From SSC3 sp963769585 (lineage in GTDB: Bacteria; Actinomycetota; Actinomycetes; Propionibacteriales; Nocardioidaceae), in NCBI GenBank assembly GCA_963769585.1, contig CAVYMJ010000006.1, forward strand, positions 1,922,001 to 1,986,000: a stretch of 64,000 nt of DNA. The letters are read 5' to 3'. Within the stretch, counting starts at the first letter, position 1. Each line of letters begins with the position of its first letter. A program made the position numbers and the translations under genes. This document shows, in pieces, positions 51,844 through 61,798 of this stretch. Under the pieces are notes generated by a model. It was not told where the DNA came from. It did not search any database and was given only the letters and a program-made list of their open reading frames with translations.

Positions 51844-52674
51844 TTAGTTGACCGAGGCGTGCACGTGGTCGTAGTGGTTGGCGGTTGCCGAGCCACGGTT
51901 TGACATCATGCGCCAACCCTCGCCGCCACGCTCCTGGGTGTAGATGCGCTGCGCCCAGATCACGTTGTAGAGGTTGAGCTCGGCCGCATGCGCCCGCAGC
52001 CACTCCGCCAGCGCTTGACCCAGCGCCGCGTTACTCACCATGAAGTCGATGGCCTTGCCGCTGCGGTGCTCGCCGTGGTTGTCCCAACCGCCGTACGTCG
52101 TCAGCGCGGGAAAGGCTGCACAGGCAGCCCTGAAGAGCCGGACCGCGCCTGCGGTGAGGCCGCTCTCGGTGCCCGAGCCGTCAGCACAGGGTGCGCCGAC
52201 GATGCCGTTGGTCGCGGCGAGGCCCTCCGGCTTGTCGGCGGAGAGGTACTCGGCGTTGACGTAGCGGACCTTGCCCTTGAGCATGATCTCCGCCCAGCCG
52301 TCGACCACCTGACCGGTGACGGCGACCTTGCCGCCGCTCTCGATGGTGCCAACCTGCTTGGAACGTTCCGAAGCGCGGGTCCAGACGTTGAGCTCGGCGG
52401 TGGCGAACTTCTTGGCCACGGCCTCGGGCTCGAGGCGGACCCGCGGCGCCGTACGGGAGACGCTGAGCCTGCGTTCGCCGAGCTCCTCGACGCTGATCTT
52501 CATCGGCGCGCTTGCCGAGGCGATGTCGAAGCCCTCGGAGTCGCCGCCGGTGGTAGTCAGGCCGACGGCTACGACCAGGCCGGTGACCACGGTTGCCAGG
52601 GCTGCGGGGACGGCGATCCGGCCAGCACGCGCACGGAGCCGCGGAGCGGCTGCGCGGTGGCTGGAGGGGCTCAT
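51844..52674 (-). CDS. exported SH3-domain protein with C-terminal peptidase-like/ARB_07466-type domain
   Basis: A 276-residue protein with an N-terminal membrane/signal segment (IAVPAALATVVTGLVVAVGL, about residues 20-39). A bacterial SH3 domain follows (TAELNVWTRASERSKQVGTI to VRYVNAEYL, ~90-150). The C-terminal domain has GGWDNHGEHRSGKAIDFMV and ATANHYDHVHASVN, in which conserved His/Asp residues form a zinc-peptidase-like site. It probably acts on or binds the cell wall. ATG 52674 has AGGTGAG upstream. Confidence 0.88.
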   Translation of the reverse strand: MSPSSHRAAAPRLRARAGRIAVPAALATVVTGLVVAVGLTTTGGDSEGFDIASASAPMKISVEELGERRLSVSRTAPRVRLEPEAVAKKFATAELNVWTRASERSKQVGTIESGGKVAVTGQVVDGWAEIMLKGKVRYVNAEYLSADKPEGLAATNGIVGAPCADGSGTESGLTAGAVRLFRAACAAFPALTTYGGWDNHGEHRSGKAIDFMVSNAALGQALAEWLRAHAAELNLYNVIWAQRIYTQERGGEGWRMMSNRGSATANHYDHVHASVN

Positions 52675-52870
52675 CAAAACTCACCTGGACCTGTAGACAA
52701 TGGTGGACAACAGGTTCGAGTAGAGCACAACGTATTTGCCGAAGTCATATCCCCGCGCCCGACTGTGTGGGCGCTCACATGCCGCGATCCGATCGTCAAG
52801 ACGGTTGATCTCCGCCTGAATCGGCCCGGTCCCAGCGACCCAGGAGGCACCAAGGGGGCGGTCTAGAGCG

Positions 52871-53476
52871 TCACAGCCAGCCATACTCGGTGGCGATCCG
52901 GGCGGCTTCGGCCCGCGTGGAGGCCCCCGTCTTGCCGATGGCGCTGGACAGGTGGTTGCGCACGGTCCCCTCCGAGAGCACCAACTGCTCGGCGATGGCG
53001 GCCACCGTGTCGCCCCGCCTTGAGGCCCGCAGTACGTCGGTCTCGCGGGCAGTCAGCGGGGTGGTTCCCGTGGCCAGGCTGTCGGCTGCCAGCGCTGGGT
53101 CTACGACCCGGAGGCCGGCATGCACCCGCCGGACGGCGTCGGCCAGCTGTTTGGCCGGCGTGTCCTTGACCAGGAACCCGTCCGCCCCCGACTGGAGCGC
53201 TCGGCGCAGGTAGCCGGGTCGACCGAACGTCGTCACGATCAGCACGTGGGTGTCCGGCAGGTGCTTCTTGATCTGGGTCGTCACGTCGATCCCATCCAGA
53301 CCCGGCATCTCGACGTCGAGCACTGCCACGTCGGCCTTGTTGTCGCGGCAGGCATCGATCACCTCATCCCCCCTGCCCACCTCGGCCACGACCTCCAGGT
53401 CGCTCTCCAGGTTGAGCAGAGCGGCGAGCGCCCCTCGCACGAGGGCCTGGTCGTCGGCCAGCACCAGCCTGATCAT
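52871..53476 (-). CDS. LuxR/NarL-type response regulator
   Basis: A 201-residue response regulator. The receiver domain includes VLADDQALVRGAL, the phospho-acceptor Asp in VAVLDVEMPGLDGIDV (about D54) and FLVKDTPAKQL. The C-terminal LuxR helix-turn-helix is LTARETDVLRASRRGDTVAA to VRNHLSSAIGKTGASTR. DesR-like; its partner kinase lies immediately upstream with a 4-bp overlap. Confidence 0.95.
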   Translation of the reverse strand: MIRLVLADDQALVRGALAALLNLESDLEVVAEVGRGDEVIDACRDNKADVAVLDVEMPGLDGIDVTTQIKKHLPDTHVLIVTTFGRPGYLRRALQSGADGFLVKDTPAKQLADAVRRVHAGLRVVDPALAADSLATGTTPLTARETDVLRASRRGDTVAAIAEQLVLSEGTVRNHLSSAIGKTGASTRAEAARIATEYGWL

Positions 53477-54594
53477 CTTTTCTCTCCTACGACCTCGAGG
53501 GCGAAGCCTTGTGGCTTGATTGTGCTGGTCCGGACGGCTGCTCCGACGGAGTGGGCCCGCTCGGCGAGTCCGCTGAGCCCGTTGCCCTTGGAATCCTCGT
53601 TGGTCGGGCCACGGCCGTCGTCGAAGATCACCACTCGGTCTGCATAGAGCTCGACGGTGCAAGTGTCCGCTGCGCTGTGGCGGATCACGTTGGTGACCCC
53701 CTCGCGGATGGTCCACGCGAAGAGCTCCCGCAGCGGACCTTCGACATGGTCGGCCGACTTGGGCAGTACGGCGGTGATCCCCGCGGTGTCCAGAGCCTGC
53801 TTGGCTCGGGCGATCTCCCCCGGGAGCGAGAGGTCCTTGTAGCCGTGTACCGCCCGCCGTACGTCGGCCAGCGCATCGCGGGAGAGCCGCTCGAGGTCGT
53901 CGATCTCGGCCCGGGCACGCTCGAGGTCGATGTCCAGCAGCCGGCTGGCCAGCTCGGCCTTGACTGTGATGACGGTCAGCGAGTGTCCCAGGATGTCGTG
54001 CAGGTCCTGGGCGAACCGGTTGCGCTCCTGGGAGAGGATCAGCGACTCGTTCGCCTCGCGCATGGAGACCAGGTCGATGTTGCGGATCAGGATCTGCTTC
54101 ACGCCCCACATGACGAAGCCGCCGGACAGGACGATGGCAGGCGTCACCCAGTCGGGCTCGAACTCGTCTACCTGGAACGTCGAGTAGAACAGCACTGCGG
54201 CCAGCGACGGGATGAACACCAGTGCGTGCACCGAGGGGAGGACCATCGCCGCGGTGACGGCGATGTAGATAGCCGAGCCGATCCCGTCCTGTCCGAAGCC
54301 GTAGATCATCGCTCCGTCCAGCAGGACCAGGACGATCACGAACGTCCAGCCGGTGCCCGGCGCGAGGTCGGCCTGCAGCCGTCCCCGGCGGCGGCGCAGC
54401 AGCTCGAAGGCGGCGAGATAGACCACGACGAAGACGACCATGGCGGCGAACCCGACCAGGACCCGCGGCTCGTCGCGGCTGCCCCAGTGCTGGCTCACCG
54501 GGAGCGCGAGGAAGAGCAGCCACACGGCAGGCAGAGCGAGGCCGGCGGGGCCGACATGCACCTCCGCCGTACCTTGAGCGCGCAGCCGGGCCAT
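53473..54594 (-). CDS. DesK-type sensor histidine kinase
   Basis: A 373-residue membrane kinase with about five to six N-terminal TM helices (for example LALPAVWLLFLALPVS, VGFAAMVVFVVVYLAAFELL) and HisKA_3 with the phospho-His in ERNRFAQDLHDILGHSLTVI near residue 206. The HATPase has IREGVTNVIRHSAADTCTVELY and DDGRGPTNEDSKGNGLSGL. The family senses membrane state or envelope stress; the signal here is unknown. ATG 54594 is used because the longer frame before it is not conserved-looking. Confidence 0.93.
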   Translation of the reverse strand: MARLRAQGTAEVHVGPAGLALPAVWLLFLALPVSQHWGSRDEPRVLVGFAAMVVFVVVYLAAFELLRRRRGRLQADLAPGTGWTFVIVLVLLDGAMIYGFGQDGIGSAIYIAVTAAMVLPSVHALVFIPSLAAVLFYSTFQVDEFEPDWVTPAIVLSGGFVMWGVKQILIRNIDLVSMREANESLILSQERNRFAQDLHDILGHSLTVITVKAELASRLLDIDLERARAEIDDLERLSRDALADVRRAVHGYKDLSLPGEIARAKQALDTAGITAVLPKSADHVEGPLRELFAWTIREGVTNVIRHSAADTCTVELYADRVVIFDDGRGPTNEDSKGNGLSGLAERAHSVGAAVRTSTIKPQGFALEVVGEKR

Positions 54595-54900
54595 GGAAGG
54601 AAACTTAGCCGTCCGACAGGCAGAACGAAGCAAGGTCCACGGAAAGGGGTGAAACGCAGGCGAGGGACTCCGCCACCCCCCGGTCACGAAGTCCCTCACC
54701 ACAAGCGTCGTACACCTGCGCAGCAGTCCCCAGTTGCCCCAGGTCCCCCGTCGCCTCGTCCCCACCGATCGAGGCGGCTAAAGCAGATCAGAATGCGAAA
54801 CCTTGAATCCTGGCATGCACGACTGGTACAAGACTGGTCGGAGCGGCACAAGTTGCCTATGACAGATGTCACGGATTCGCCCGAACTATGTTGACGGATG
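54595..54900. other. intergenic region upstream of the sensor kinase
   Basis: A 306-bp stretch between the DesK-type kinase start and the dusB stop. It should hold the kinase-regulator promoter. The only structure I see is TTGAC-GGAT-GTCAA at 54891-54904, which overlaps the end of dusB. No reading frame here looks like a gene. Confidence 0.5.
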
Positions 54901-56037
54901 TCAACCGCCGGTGGTCTCTGTGGCGTCCTCACGGGGCAGGAGACCGGCACCGTCGCGGTCGTCGAGCCAGCCGTCGGGGAGGGCCACGCGACGCGGGCTC
55001 CCCTGCCGGCCGCGCGGCGCACCGAGCTCAGACTTGGGGAAGACCTCGTCCGGGTCCAACTCCGCCAGAAGCGTGTCCAGTTCGGTCAGCGTAGAGACCA
55101 GCGCCAGCCCATGGCGCAGGTTGCCGCCGGCGCGGAACCCCTTGAGATACCAGGACACGTGCTTGCGGAACTCCTTGCACCCCCGCTCCTCACCCAGGTG
55201 GCCGCAGAGCAACTGTGCGTGACGACGCATCATGCGGGCCACCTCGCCCAGGGTCGGCAGCGTCGCCAACTGCTGGCCGGCGAAGCCTGCCGCCAGGTCT
55301 CGGAAGAGCCAGGGACGCCCGAGACAGCCGCGTCCCACCACGACGCCCGCGGCTCCGGTCTCCTCGACCATCCGGAGCGCGTCGGCTGCCTCCCAGATGT
55401 CGCCGTTGCCCAGGACCGGGATGTCCACGTGCTCGACGAGCCGGGCGATCGCCTCCCAGTCGGCCTGGCCGGAGTAGGCCTGGCTGACCGTGCGCCCGTG
55501 CAGGGCGATCGCCGCACAGCCGGCCTCTTGGGCGATCCACCCGGCGTCGAGGTAGGTCAGGTGGTCGTCGTCGATGCCCTTGCGGGTCTTCATCGTGACC
55601 GGTACGTCGTAGGGCGCAGTGGCTGCGACAGCGGCCTCCAGGATCTCGCCGAGCAGAGCCCGCTTCCAGGGCAACGCCCCGCCGCCACCCTTGCGGGTCA
55701 CCTTCGGGACCGGGCAGCCGAAGTTCAGGTCGACGTGCGCCACGCCGTACTCCGCGCAGAGGATCTCGGCTGCCTTCCCGACGTAGACGGGATCGGTTCC
55801 GTACAGCTGGACCGAGCGGATGTCCTCAAGCTCGTCGAAGACCAGCATCGACAAGGTCATGGCGTCGCGCTCCACGATCCCTCGTGAGGTGATCATCTCG
55901 GAGACGTAGAGCCCTGCCCCCTGCTCCCGGCAGAGTCGGCGGTACGCCGCGTTGGTGATGCCCGCCATGGGCGCGAGCACGACAGGCGTGTCGATGCGCA
56001 GGTTGCCCAGGGTCAAGGGGGCGGCGGCGGCAGACAT
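54901..56037 (-). CDS. dusB: tRNA-dihydrouridine synthase
   Basis: A 378-residue FMN-dependent enzyme that reduces uridine in tRNA. Motifs include VVLAPMAGITNAAYR, HVDLNFGCPVPKVTRKGGG (catalytic Cys), TMKTRKGIDDDH, ALHGRTVSQAYSGQADW and VLGNGDIWEA, with VVVGRGCLGRPWLF. ATG 56037 starts the conserved barrel; the longer frame from 56073 has no support. Confidence 0.95.
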   Translation of the reverse strand: MSAAAAPLTLGNLRIDTPVVLAPMAGITNAAYRRLCREQGAGLYVSEMITSRGIVERDAMTLSMLVFDELEDIRSVQLYGTDPVYVGKAAEILCAEYGVAHVDLNFGCPVPKVTRKGGGGALPWKRALLGEILEAAVAATAPYDVPVTMKTRKGIDDDHLTYLDAGWIAQEAGCAAIALHGRTVSQAYSGQADWEAIARLVEHVDIPVLGNGDIWEAADALRMVEETGAAGVVVGRGCLGRPWLFRDLAAGFAGQQLATLPTLGEVARMMRRHAQLLCGHLGEERGCKEFRKHVSWYLKGFRAGGNLRHGLALVSTLTELDTLLAELDPDEVFPKSELGAPRGRQGSPRRVALPDGWLDDRDGAGLLPREDATETTGG

Positions 56038-56107
56038 GAGTCGTATTGTCCCCGGTCGCGCCGCTGCGACCAAAGCGTGGCCGCCAGGAGGCGGCCGGTG
56101 CAGACGC

Positions 56108-56761
56108 CTAGCCCTGCTGCTGCTTCTTCTTCTTCTTAGGTGGCTCGGGGGTCGCGATGTCGCCCACCCAGGTCACAGGCTGGCTCGAACCGTCAGTCAC
56201 CGTGCTGACCGCGGTCAGCGGACCCTGGTCAGGGGAGAGGAAGACCAAGCAGGTGGCGAACTTCTGGCCTTGACCGAAGACCTTCGGCAAAGGCTTGCCC
56301 TGGCACTTGTTGAACGCCGACTGGAAGACGACCGGCGGTAGCAGCGTCTCCTGGTCGTTGACACCGTTGAGCAGCAAGTCGCGACCGCCGAGGTCGTCGT
56401 CGTCAAGGTTCTCGATGGTCACGTTGACGTAGTAGTAGTTCGCGTTCTTCTTGTAGTCGGTGTCCAGGTCGAAGCCCTTGAGATCCTTGGTCGACCCCAG
56501 CCGCGCGCGCTTCACGGTGAGCGCCACGATGCTGCTCAGCGTCTGCGTCGGCGCGTAGACCACGGTGGCGGTTTCACCGAAGGCCAGCTCCGTTCCTGGC
56601 TCGGTCAGCACCACTCCGGGCGGCAGGGTCACCGTCGAGGTCGGCGTCGGCGTACCAGTGCCGTCCGCCTTCGCGTCGTCCTTGCTGTCGCCTCCGCAGG
56701 AGGTGAGCAGCAGCGACCCGGCAAGGGCGAGAGCAGCGGCAGTCCTCACAGTGTTATCCAC
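56108..56761 (-). CDS. lipoprotein of unknown function
   Basis: A 217-residue exported lipoprotein with signal AAALALAGSLLLTSCGGDSK and lipobox LTSC. A Thr/Pro-rich linker (TGTPTPTSTVTLPPG) is followed by a beta-rich domain (YYYVNVTIENLDDDDLGG) resembling the telokin/DUF4352-type Ig-like fold, and a Lys/Gln-rich C-terminal tail. Cytoplasmic-membrane anchored; role unknown. Confidence 0.88.
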   Translation of the reverse strand: MDNTVRTAAALALAGSLLLTSCGGDSKDDAKADGTGTPTPTSTVTLPPGVVLTEPGTELAFGETATVVYAPTQTLSSIVALTVKRARLGSTKDLKGFDLDTDYKKNANYYYVNVTIENLDDDDLGGRDLLLNGVNDQETLLPPVVFQSAFNKCQGKPLPKVFGQGQKFATCLVFLSPDQGPLTAVSTVTDGSSQPVTWVGDIATPEPPKKKKKQQQG

Positions 56762-56785
56762 CCGGTCATTCTGCCCGACGTGCTG

Positions 56786-58183
<1,398 letters not shown>

Positions 58184-58256
58184 GGGGCAAGGCTCCTGAA
58201 TCGGCTGTCACCGGCTGGCTGTCGGCGAGCGAGTGCTAAGAGTATCTGCCTTCTTG

Positions 58257-58577
58257 CTAGCTGGTTTCGCGCGGTTGTACGTCGTTGAGAGGCTCCCCGG
58301 GCTCGACGATCTCGAACGCCGAAGGTTCTTCGATCGCACGGCTGAGCAGCGACCAGGCCTCCAGCTTCACGTCGTACGCCGACAGTGCGCGTCGGTAGGC
58401 ACCCGGGCCCTCCCAGGTGGTCTGCAGGATCCACAGCTCCGGGTCGTCGACGTTGCGTCCGATCCGTCCTGCGACGTACCCGGTCTGCCGGGCCAGCACC
58501 TCCAGGGCCCGCTCCAGCGCGGGCCGGAAGTCCGACACCTCAGCGCGTTCGACACGGAAGCGGTTCACCACGAGCAC
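58257..58577 (-). CDS. ABM (antibiotic biosynthesis monooxygenase-like) domain protein
   Basis: A 106-residue dimeric alpha+beta barrel-type protein: VLVVNRFRVERAEVSDFRPALE, then VLARQTGYVAGRIGRN and WILQTTWEGPGAYRRALSAY. GTG 58577 is chosen because the fold's first strand starts there. The end of the longer frame overlaps the Zur-box region. Function unknown; heme- or small-molecule-related roles are possible. Confidence 0.8.
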   Translation of the reverse strand: MLVVNRFRVERAEVSDFRPALERALEVLARQTGYVAGRIGRNVDDPELWILQTTWEGPGAYRRALSAYDVKLEAWSLLSRAIEEPSAFEIVEPGEPLNDVQPRETS

Positions 58578-58615
58578 GCGTGACTCTAACCCCGACGGTC
58601 CAGGCTGGCTGCAAA

Positions 58616-58653
58616 TTGACAACGGTTGTCATTTCAGTTGAGAATCGTTGTCA
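58616..58653 (+). promoter_or_regulatory. znu promoter with two Zur boxes
   Basis: Box 1, TGACAACGGTTGTCA (58617-58631), is a perfect palindrome; box 2 is TGAGAATCGTTGTCA (58639-58653). Both resemble the actinobacterial Zur consensus TGAAAATGATTTTCA. TTGACA (58616-58621) is a perfect -35 inside box 1; GAGAAT (58640-58645), 18 bp further, is a -10 inside box 2. Transcription would then begin at or next to the znuA ATG. Confidence 0.85.
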
Positions 58654-59525
58654 TGACGGAGACCCCCCGACTCGGCGCGGTTGCGGCGACCCTCCTGGCA
58701 CCGCTGCTCCTTGCTGGTTGTGGCGCCACCACGTCTGCAGGTTCTGGTCCTCGCATCGAGGCCTCGTTCTACCCGTTGCAGTACGTCGCCGAACGGGTGG
58801 CCGGCCGCGCGTTCACTGTCGCGAACCTGACCAAGCCCGGCCAGGAGCCGCACGATGCGGAGCTCTCCATCAAGGAGACCGCTGCGCTCGGCGACGCGAC
58901 GGCTGTGCTCTACGCGAAGGGTCTCGCCGGCAACATCGACGACGCCCTGAGGTCCGTTGAGCCTGACCATGTCGTCGACGCAGCCGCCGCCGCGGACCTG
59001 GTCGACGAGGACCCGCACTTCTGGCTCGACCCGGTCAGGCTTTCGACAGTCGCCGCGGCGTTCGCCAAGGAGCTAGCCCTCGCCGAGCCAGACCGCGCCG
59101 ACGAGTTCGCCGCCAACCTCGGCGCCCTCCAGGCGGACCTCGAGGCCCTGGACAGCGAGCTGAAGGCGGGCCTTGCCACCTGCGCGATCAGGACCGTGGT
59201 GGTCAGCCACGACGCGTTCGGGTACTTCGGCCGCCGCTACGGGTTGCAGATGGTCGCCATCAACGGCTTGTCCCCCGATGCCGAGCCGTCGCCGGCGCAC
59301 ATCAAGGAGCTGCACGAACTGGTCGAACATGACCACATCACCACCGTCTTCAGCGAGGAGCTCGCCAGCGCCGACCTGGCCGCGGCTCTGGCCGACGACC
59401 TAGGTCTGGACACCGCCGTCCTTGATCCGATCGAGGGGCTCTCGGACCGGACGGCCGACCAGGACTACCTTTCGCTGATGCGCGCCAACCTTGCCGCGCT
59501 GAGGAGGGCGAACACATGCACCTGA
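58653..59525 (+). CDS. znuA: zinc ABC transporter substrate-binding lipoprotein
   Basis: A 290-residue lipoprotein that captures zinc outside the membrane. Signal VAATLLAPLLLAGCGATTSA with lipobox LAGC; then EASFYPLQYVAERVAG, KPGQEPHDAELSIKE (first His ligand), DPHFWLDPVRL (second) and VVSHDAFGYFGRRYGLQ (third). The usual His-rich loop is short or absent. The ATG at 58653 lies at the end of Zur box 2, so the mRNA is probably leaderless. Overlaps znuC by 10 bp. Confidence 0.93.
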   Translation: MTETPRLGAVAATLLAPLLLAGCGATTSAGSGPRIEASFYPLQYVAERVAGRAFTVANLTKPGQEPHDAELSIKETAALGDATAVLYAKGLAGNIDDALRSVEPDHVVDAAAAADLVDEDPHFWLDPVRLSTVAAAFAKELALAEPDRADEFAANLGALQADLEALDSELKAGLATCAIRTVVVSHDAFGYFGRRYGLQMVAINGLSPDAEPSPAHIKELHELVEHDHITTVFSEELASADLAAALADDLGLDTAVLDPIEGLSDRTADQDYLSLMRANLAALRRANTCT

Positions 59526-60301
59526 ACGTCGTCACGGTCACCGACGGCGCGGTCGAGCTGGGCGGCCGACCCATCCTGCGTGGCATCGACCTGGCCGTAC
59601 ACAGCGGTGAGGTGGTCGCTGTACTGGGGGCCAACGGCTCCGGGAAGTCGACCCTGGTCCGCGCGATGATGGGGCTGATCCCCACAGTGCGGGGGGCGGT
59701 CGAGCTCTTCGGCACGCCCCTGGACCGGTTCAAGGAGCACCACCGGGTGGGCTTCGTGCCACAGCGCGCGACCGCCGCGGCCGGCGTACCGGCGAGTGTC
59801 CACGAGGTGGTCGCCTCCGGTCGGCTCTCTCGTCGGCGCCTCGCAGCGCCGCTCCGCCGCGAGGACCGCGAGGCGATCCGGATGGCGATCGCCTCCGTGG
59901 AGCTCACCGACCGAACCCACGACAGCGTCTCGACGCTCTCTGGTGGTCAGCAGCAGCGCGTGCTCATTGCCCGCGCCTTGGCCGGCCAGCCCGAGCTCCT
60001 GGTGCTCGACGAGCCCACGGCGGGCGTCGACCTGCTGAGCCAGCAGACGTTCGCCGGCGTACTGCGGCGGCTCGTCGAGCACGGCATCACGATCGTCCTT
60101 GTCGCCCACGAGATGGGTCCCATCGAGCCCCTGGTGAGCAGGACCGTGGTGATGCGTGACGGCCGGATCGCGTACGACGGCACGCCGCTGGCCAGCTTCC
60201 ACGAGGCTCAGCACCATCACGGCCACCACCACCCTGAGCTGGAGCGCGCCGTCGACTACACGCCTGGGGTCAGCTCCCCGATGGACGGGGGCAGGGGATG
60301 A
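59516..60301 (+). CDS. znuC: zinc ABC transporter ATP-binding protein
   Basis: A 261-residue ABC ATPase. Walker A is LGANGSGKSTLVRAM (residues 38-52), the signature LSGGQQQRVLIARAL (about 142), Walker B ELLVLDEPTAGVDLLSQQ and a switch His in VLVAHEM. Near the C terminus there is a His-rich stretch, EAQHHHGHHHPE. Overlaps znuA by 10 bp and znuB by 4 bp. Confidence 0.94.
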   Translation: MHLNVVTVTDGAVELGGRPILRGIDLAVHSGEVVAVLGANGSGKSTLVRAMMGLIPTVRGAVELFGTPLDRFKEHHRVGFVPQRATAAAGVPASVHEVVASGRLSRRRLAAPLRREDREAIRMAIASVELTDRTHDSVSTLSGGQQQRVLIARALAGQPELLVLDEPTAGVDLLSQQTFAGVLRRLVEHGITIVLVAHEMGPIEPLVSRTVVMRDGRIAYDGTPLASFHEAQHHHGHHHPELERAVDYTPGVSSPMDGGRG

Positions 60302-61302
60302 GCATCCTGCGCTACGAGTTCGTCGTCCTGGCGATGATCGCCGCCGCCGTGACCGGGCTGGCCGCTCCCGCGGTCGGCACCTACCTCGTCCAGCGACGCT
60401 TGTCGCTGATGGGGGACGGCATCGGGCACGTAGCCGTGACCGGGGTAGCGGTGGGGTTGCTCACCGGAACCTCCCCCACCATCACCGCGATCATCGTGGC
60501 GATCGCAGCCGGCATCCTGATCGAGGTCATCCGCGACGCAGGCAAGACCAGCGGGGACGTGGCGCTGGCGCTGCTGTTCTACGGGGGCATCGCGGGGGGC
60601 GTCCTGATCACGGGCCTGGCGGGCCAGAGTGCGGCGACCCTGAACCGCTACCTCTTCGGTTCCATCGCCACGGTCCAGACGGCGGACGTGTGGGTCACCT
60701 GCGGGCTGGCCGCTGTGGTGATCGCGGTAGCGGTCGGGCTCTCGCCGCAGCTTTTCGCGGTCGCCCAGGACGCCGAGTTCGCCAAGGTGGCCGGACTCAA
60801 CGTCCGGTTCTACAACCTGCTCGTGTCCGTGATGGCCGCCGTGACCGTCACGGTGGCGATGCGGACCGTTGGCCTGCTGCTGGTCTCCGCGCTGATGGTG
60901 GTCCCGGTCGCCACCGCGCAGCAGCTCACGCGAACCTTCCGGACCACGCTGCTCACCGCGATGGCGCTCGGAACGGCTGCCTCGCTCGGGGGCGTGGTGA
61001 TCTCCGCGTACGTCGACGTCCCGCCGGGGGCCACCATCGTCCTGCTCGCCCTGGGCTGCTTCGTGCTCGCCTGGCCCGTCGGCATGCTGGTCCGCCGGCG
61101 ACGCAGGCTGGCCGTGCCCTTCCTCGAGCCCGAGAACGACCTGCTCCCGGTCTCGGCCGGCCATACGGAGGTGCCCGAGACCCACCCACACGAGCACGGC
61201 CCGGACTGTGGGCACGCCGCCGTACGTCATGGCGACCACATCGACTACGTCCACGACGGCCACCGGCACGCGTCGCACGGGGGTCACTATGACGAACACT
61301 GA
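60298..61302 (+). CDS. znuB: zinc ABC transporter permease with His-rich tail
   Basis: A 334-residue permease of the ABC-3 family with eight or nine predicted TM helices, beginning FVVLAMIAAAVTGLAAPAVGTY and containing MGDGIGHVAVTGVAVGLLTG near residue 38. The last ~60 residues are cytosolic and rich in His and Asp (ETHPHEHGPDCGHAAVRHGD, then HDGHRHASHGGHYDEH). This extension is not part of the core permease and may bind zinc as a sensor or buffer. Confidence 0.93.
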   Translation: MSILRYEFVVLAMIAAAVTGLAAPAVGTYLVQRRLSLMGDGIGHVAVTGVAVGLLTGTSPTITAIIVAIAAGILIEVIRDAGKTSGDVALALLFYGGIAGGVLITGLAGQSAATLNRYLFGSIATVQTADVWVTCGLAAVVIAVAVGLSPQLFAVAQDAEFAKVAGLNVRFYNLLVSVMAAVTVTVAMRTVGLLLVSALMVVPVATAQQLTRTFRTTLLTAMALGTAASLGGVVISAYVDVPPGATIVLLALGCFVLAWPVGMLVRRRRRLAVPFLEPENDLLPVSAGHTEVPETHPHEHGPDCGHAAVRHGDHIDYVHDGHRHASHGGHYDEH

Positions 61303-61681
61303 GCCGCTGCGCCCGACCCGCCAGCGCAAGGCCGTCGCGGCGTGCCTGAGCAGCTTCGACGACTTCCGCAGCGCGCAGGACATCCACGACCTGCTTCGGC
61401 AGAACGGCGAGAACGTGGGCCTCTCCACCGTCTACCGCACCCTGCAGGCCCTGGCCGAGGGCGGTGAGGTTGACGTTCTTCGCGGCGAGGACGGGGAGGC
61501 GCGCTATCGCAGGTGCAGCACCGCACACCACCACCATCTGGTCTGCCGTTCTTGCGGACGAACCGTCGAGGTCGAGGGGCCGACCGTGGAGCGCTGGGCG
61601 GACGGAGTCGCCGCTGAACACGGCTTCTCTGAGGTGAGCCACACTCTGGAGGTCTTCGGGACCTGCCCGAACTGCGTGTAG
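61289..61681 (+). CDS. zur: Fur-family zinc uptake regulator
   Basis: A 130-residue Fur-family repressor. The winged helix has LRPTRQRKAVAACLSSFDDF and VGLSTVYRTLQALAEGGEVD. The metal-binding part has HHHHLVCRSCGRTVEVEG and the second CxxC, GTCPNCV, at the C terminus, forming the structural Zn(Cys)4 site; His in HHHH and the later HTLEVF belong to the regulatory zinc site. ATG 61289 overlaps znuB by 14 bp. It probably represses its own operon through the two boxes at 58616. Confidence 0.94.
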   Translation: MTNTEPLRPTRQRKAVAACLSSFDDFRSAQDIHDLLRQNGENVGLSTVYRTLQALAEGGEVDVLRGEDGEARYRRCSTAHHHHLVCRSCGRTVEVEGPTVERWADGVAAEHGFSEVSHTLEVFGTCPNCV

Positions 61682-61798
61682 ATGGCCCAAAAGGGTCAGG
61701 TTCTCTCTCAAGGACGGCACAAAGGGGTCATTCTCTTGGTGGTCCCATCCAACTAGGGTCGTGGGCTTGGGGAGGGGAAACTCTCAAAGGGGAATCCG

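Noticed and set aside
51359..52003. 214-residue minus-strand frame overlapping the GyrI-like gene and the SnoaL relic
   Set aside because: Composition is Arg-rich and shadow-like, it overlaps two better-supported features and the SH3-domain gene end, and it has no start context.
52681..52884. 67-residue minus-strand frame after the response regulator
   Set aside because: It begins inside the regulator's last codons without a ribosome binding site and has no recognisable pattern; the region more likely holds the promoter of the SH3-domain gene.
52871..54523. 550-residue frame joining the response regulator to sequence upstream
   Set aside because: The first 349 residues are the out-of-frame shadow of the sensor kinase; the true regulator starts at ATG 53476 inside it.
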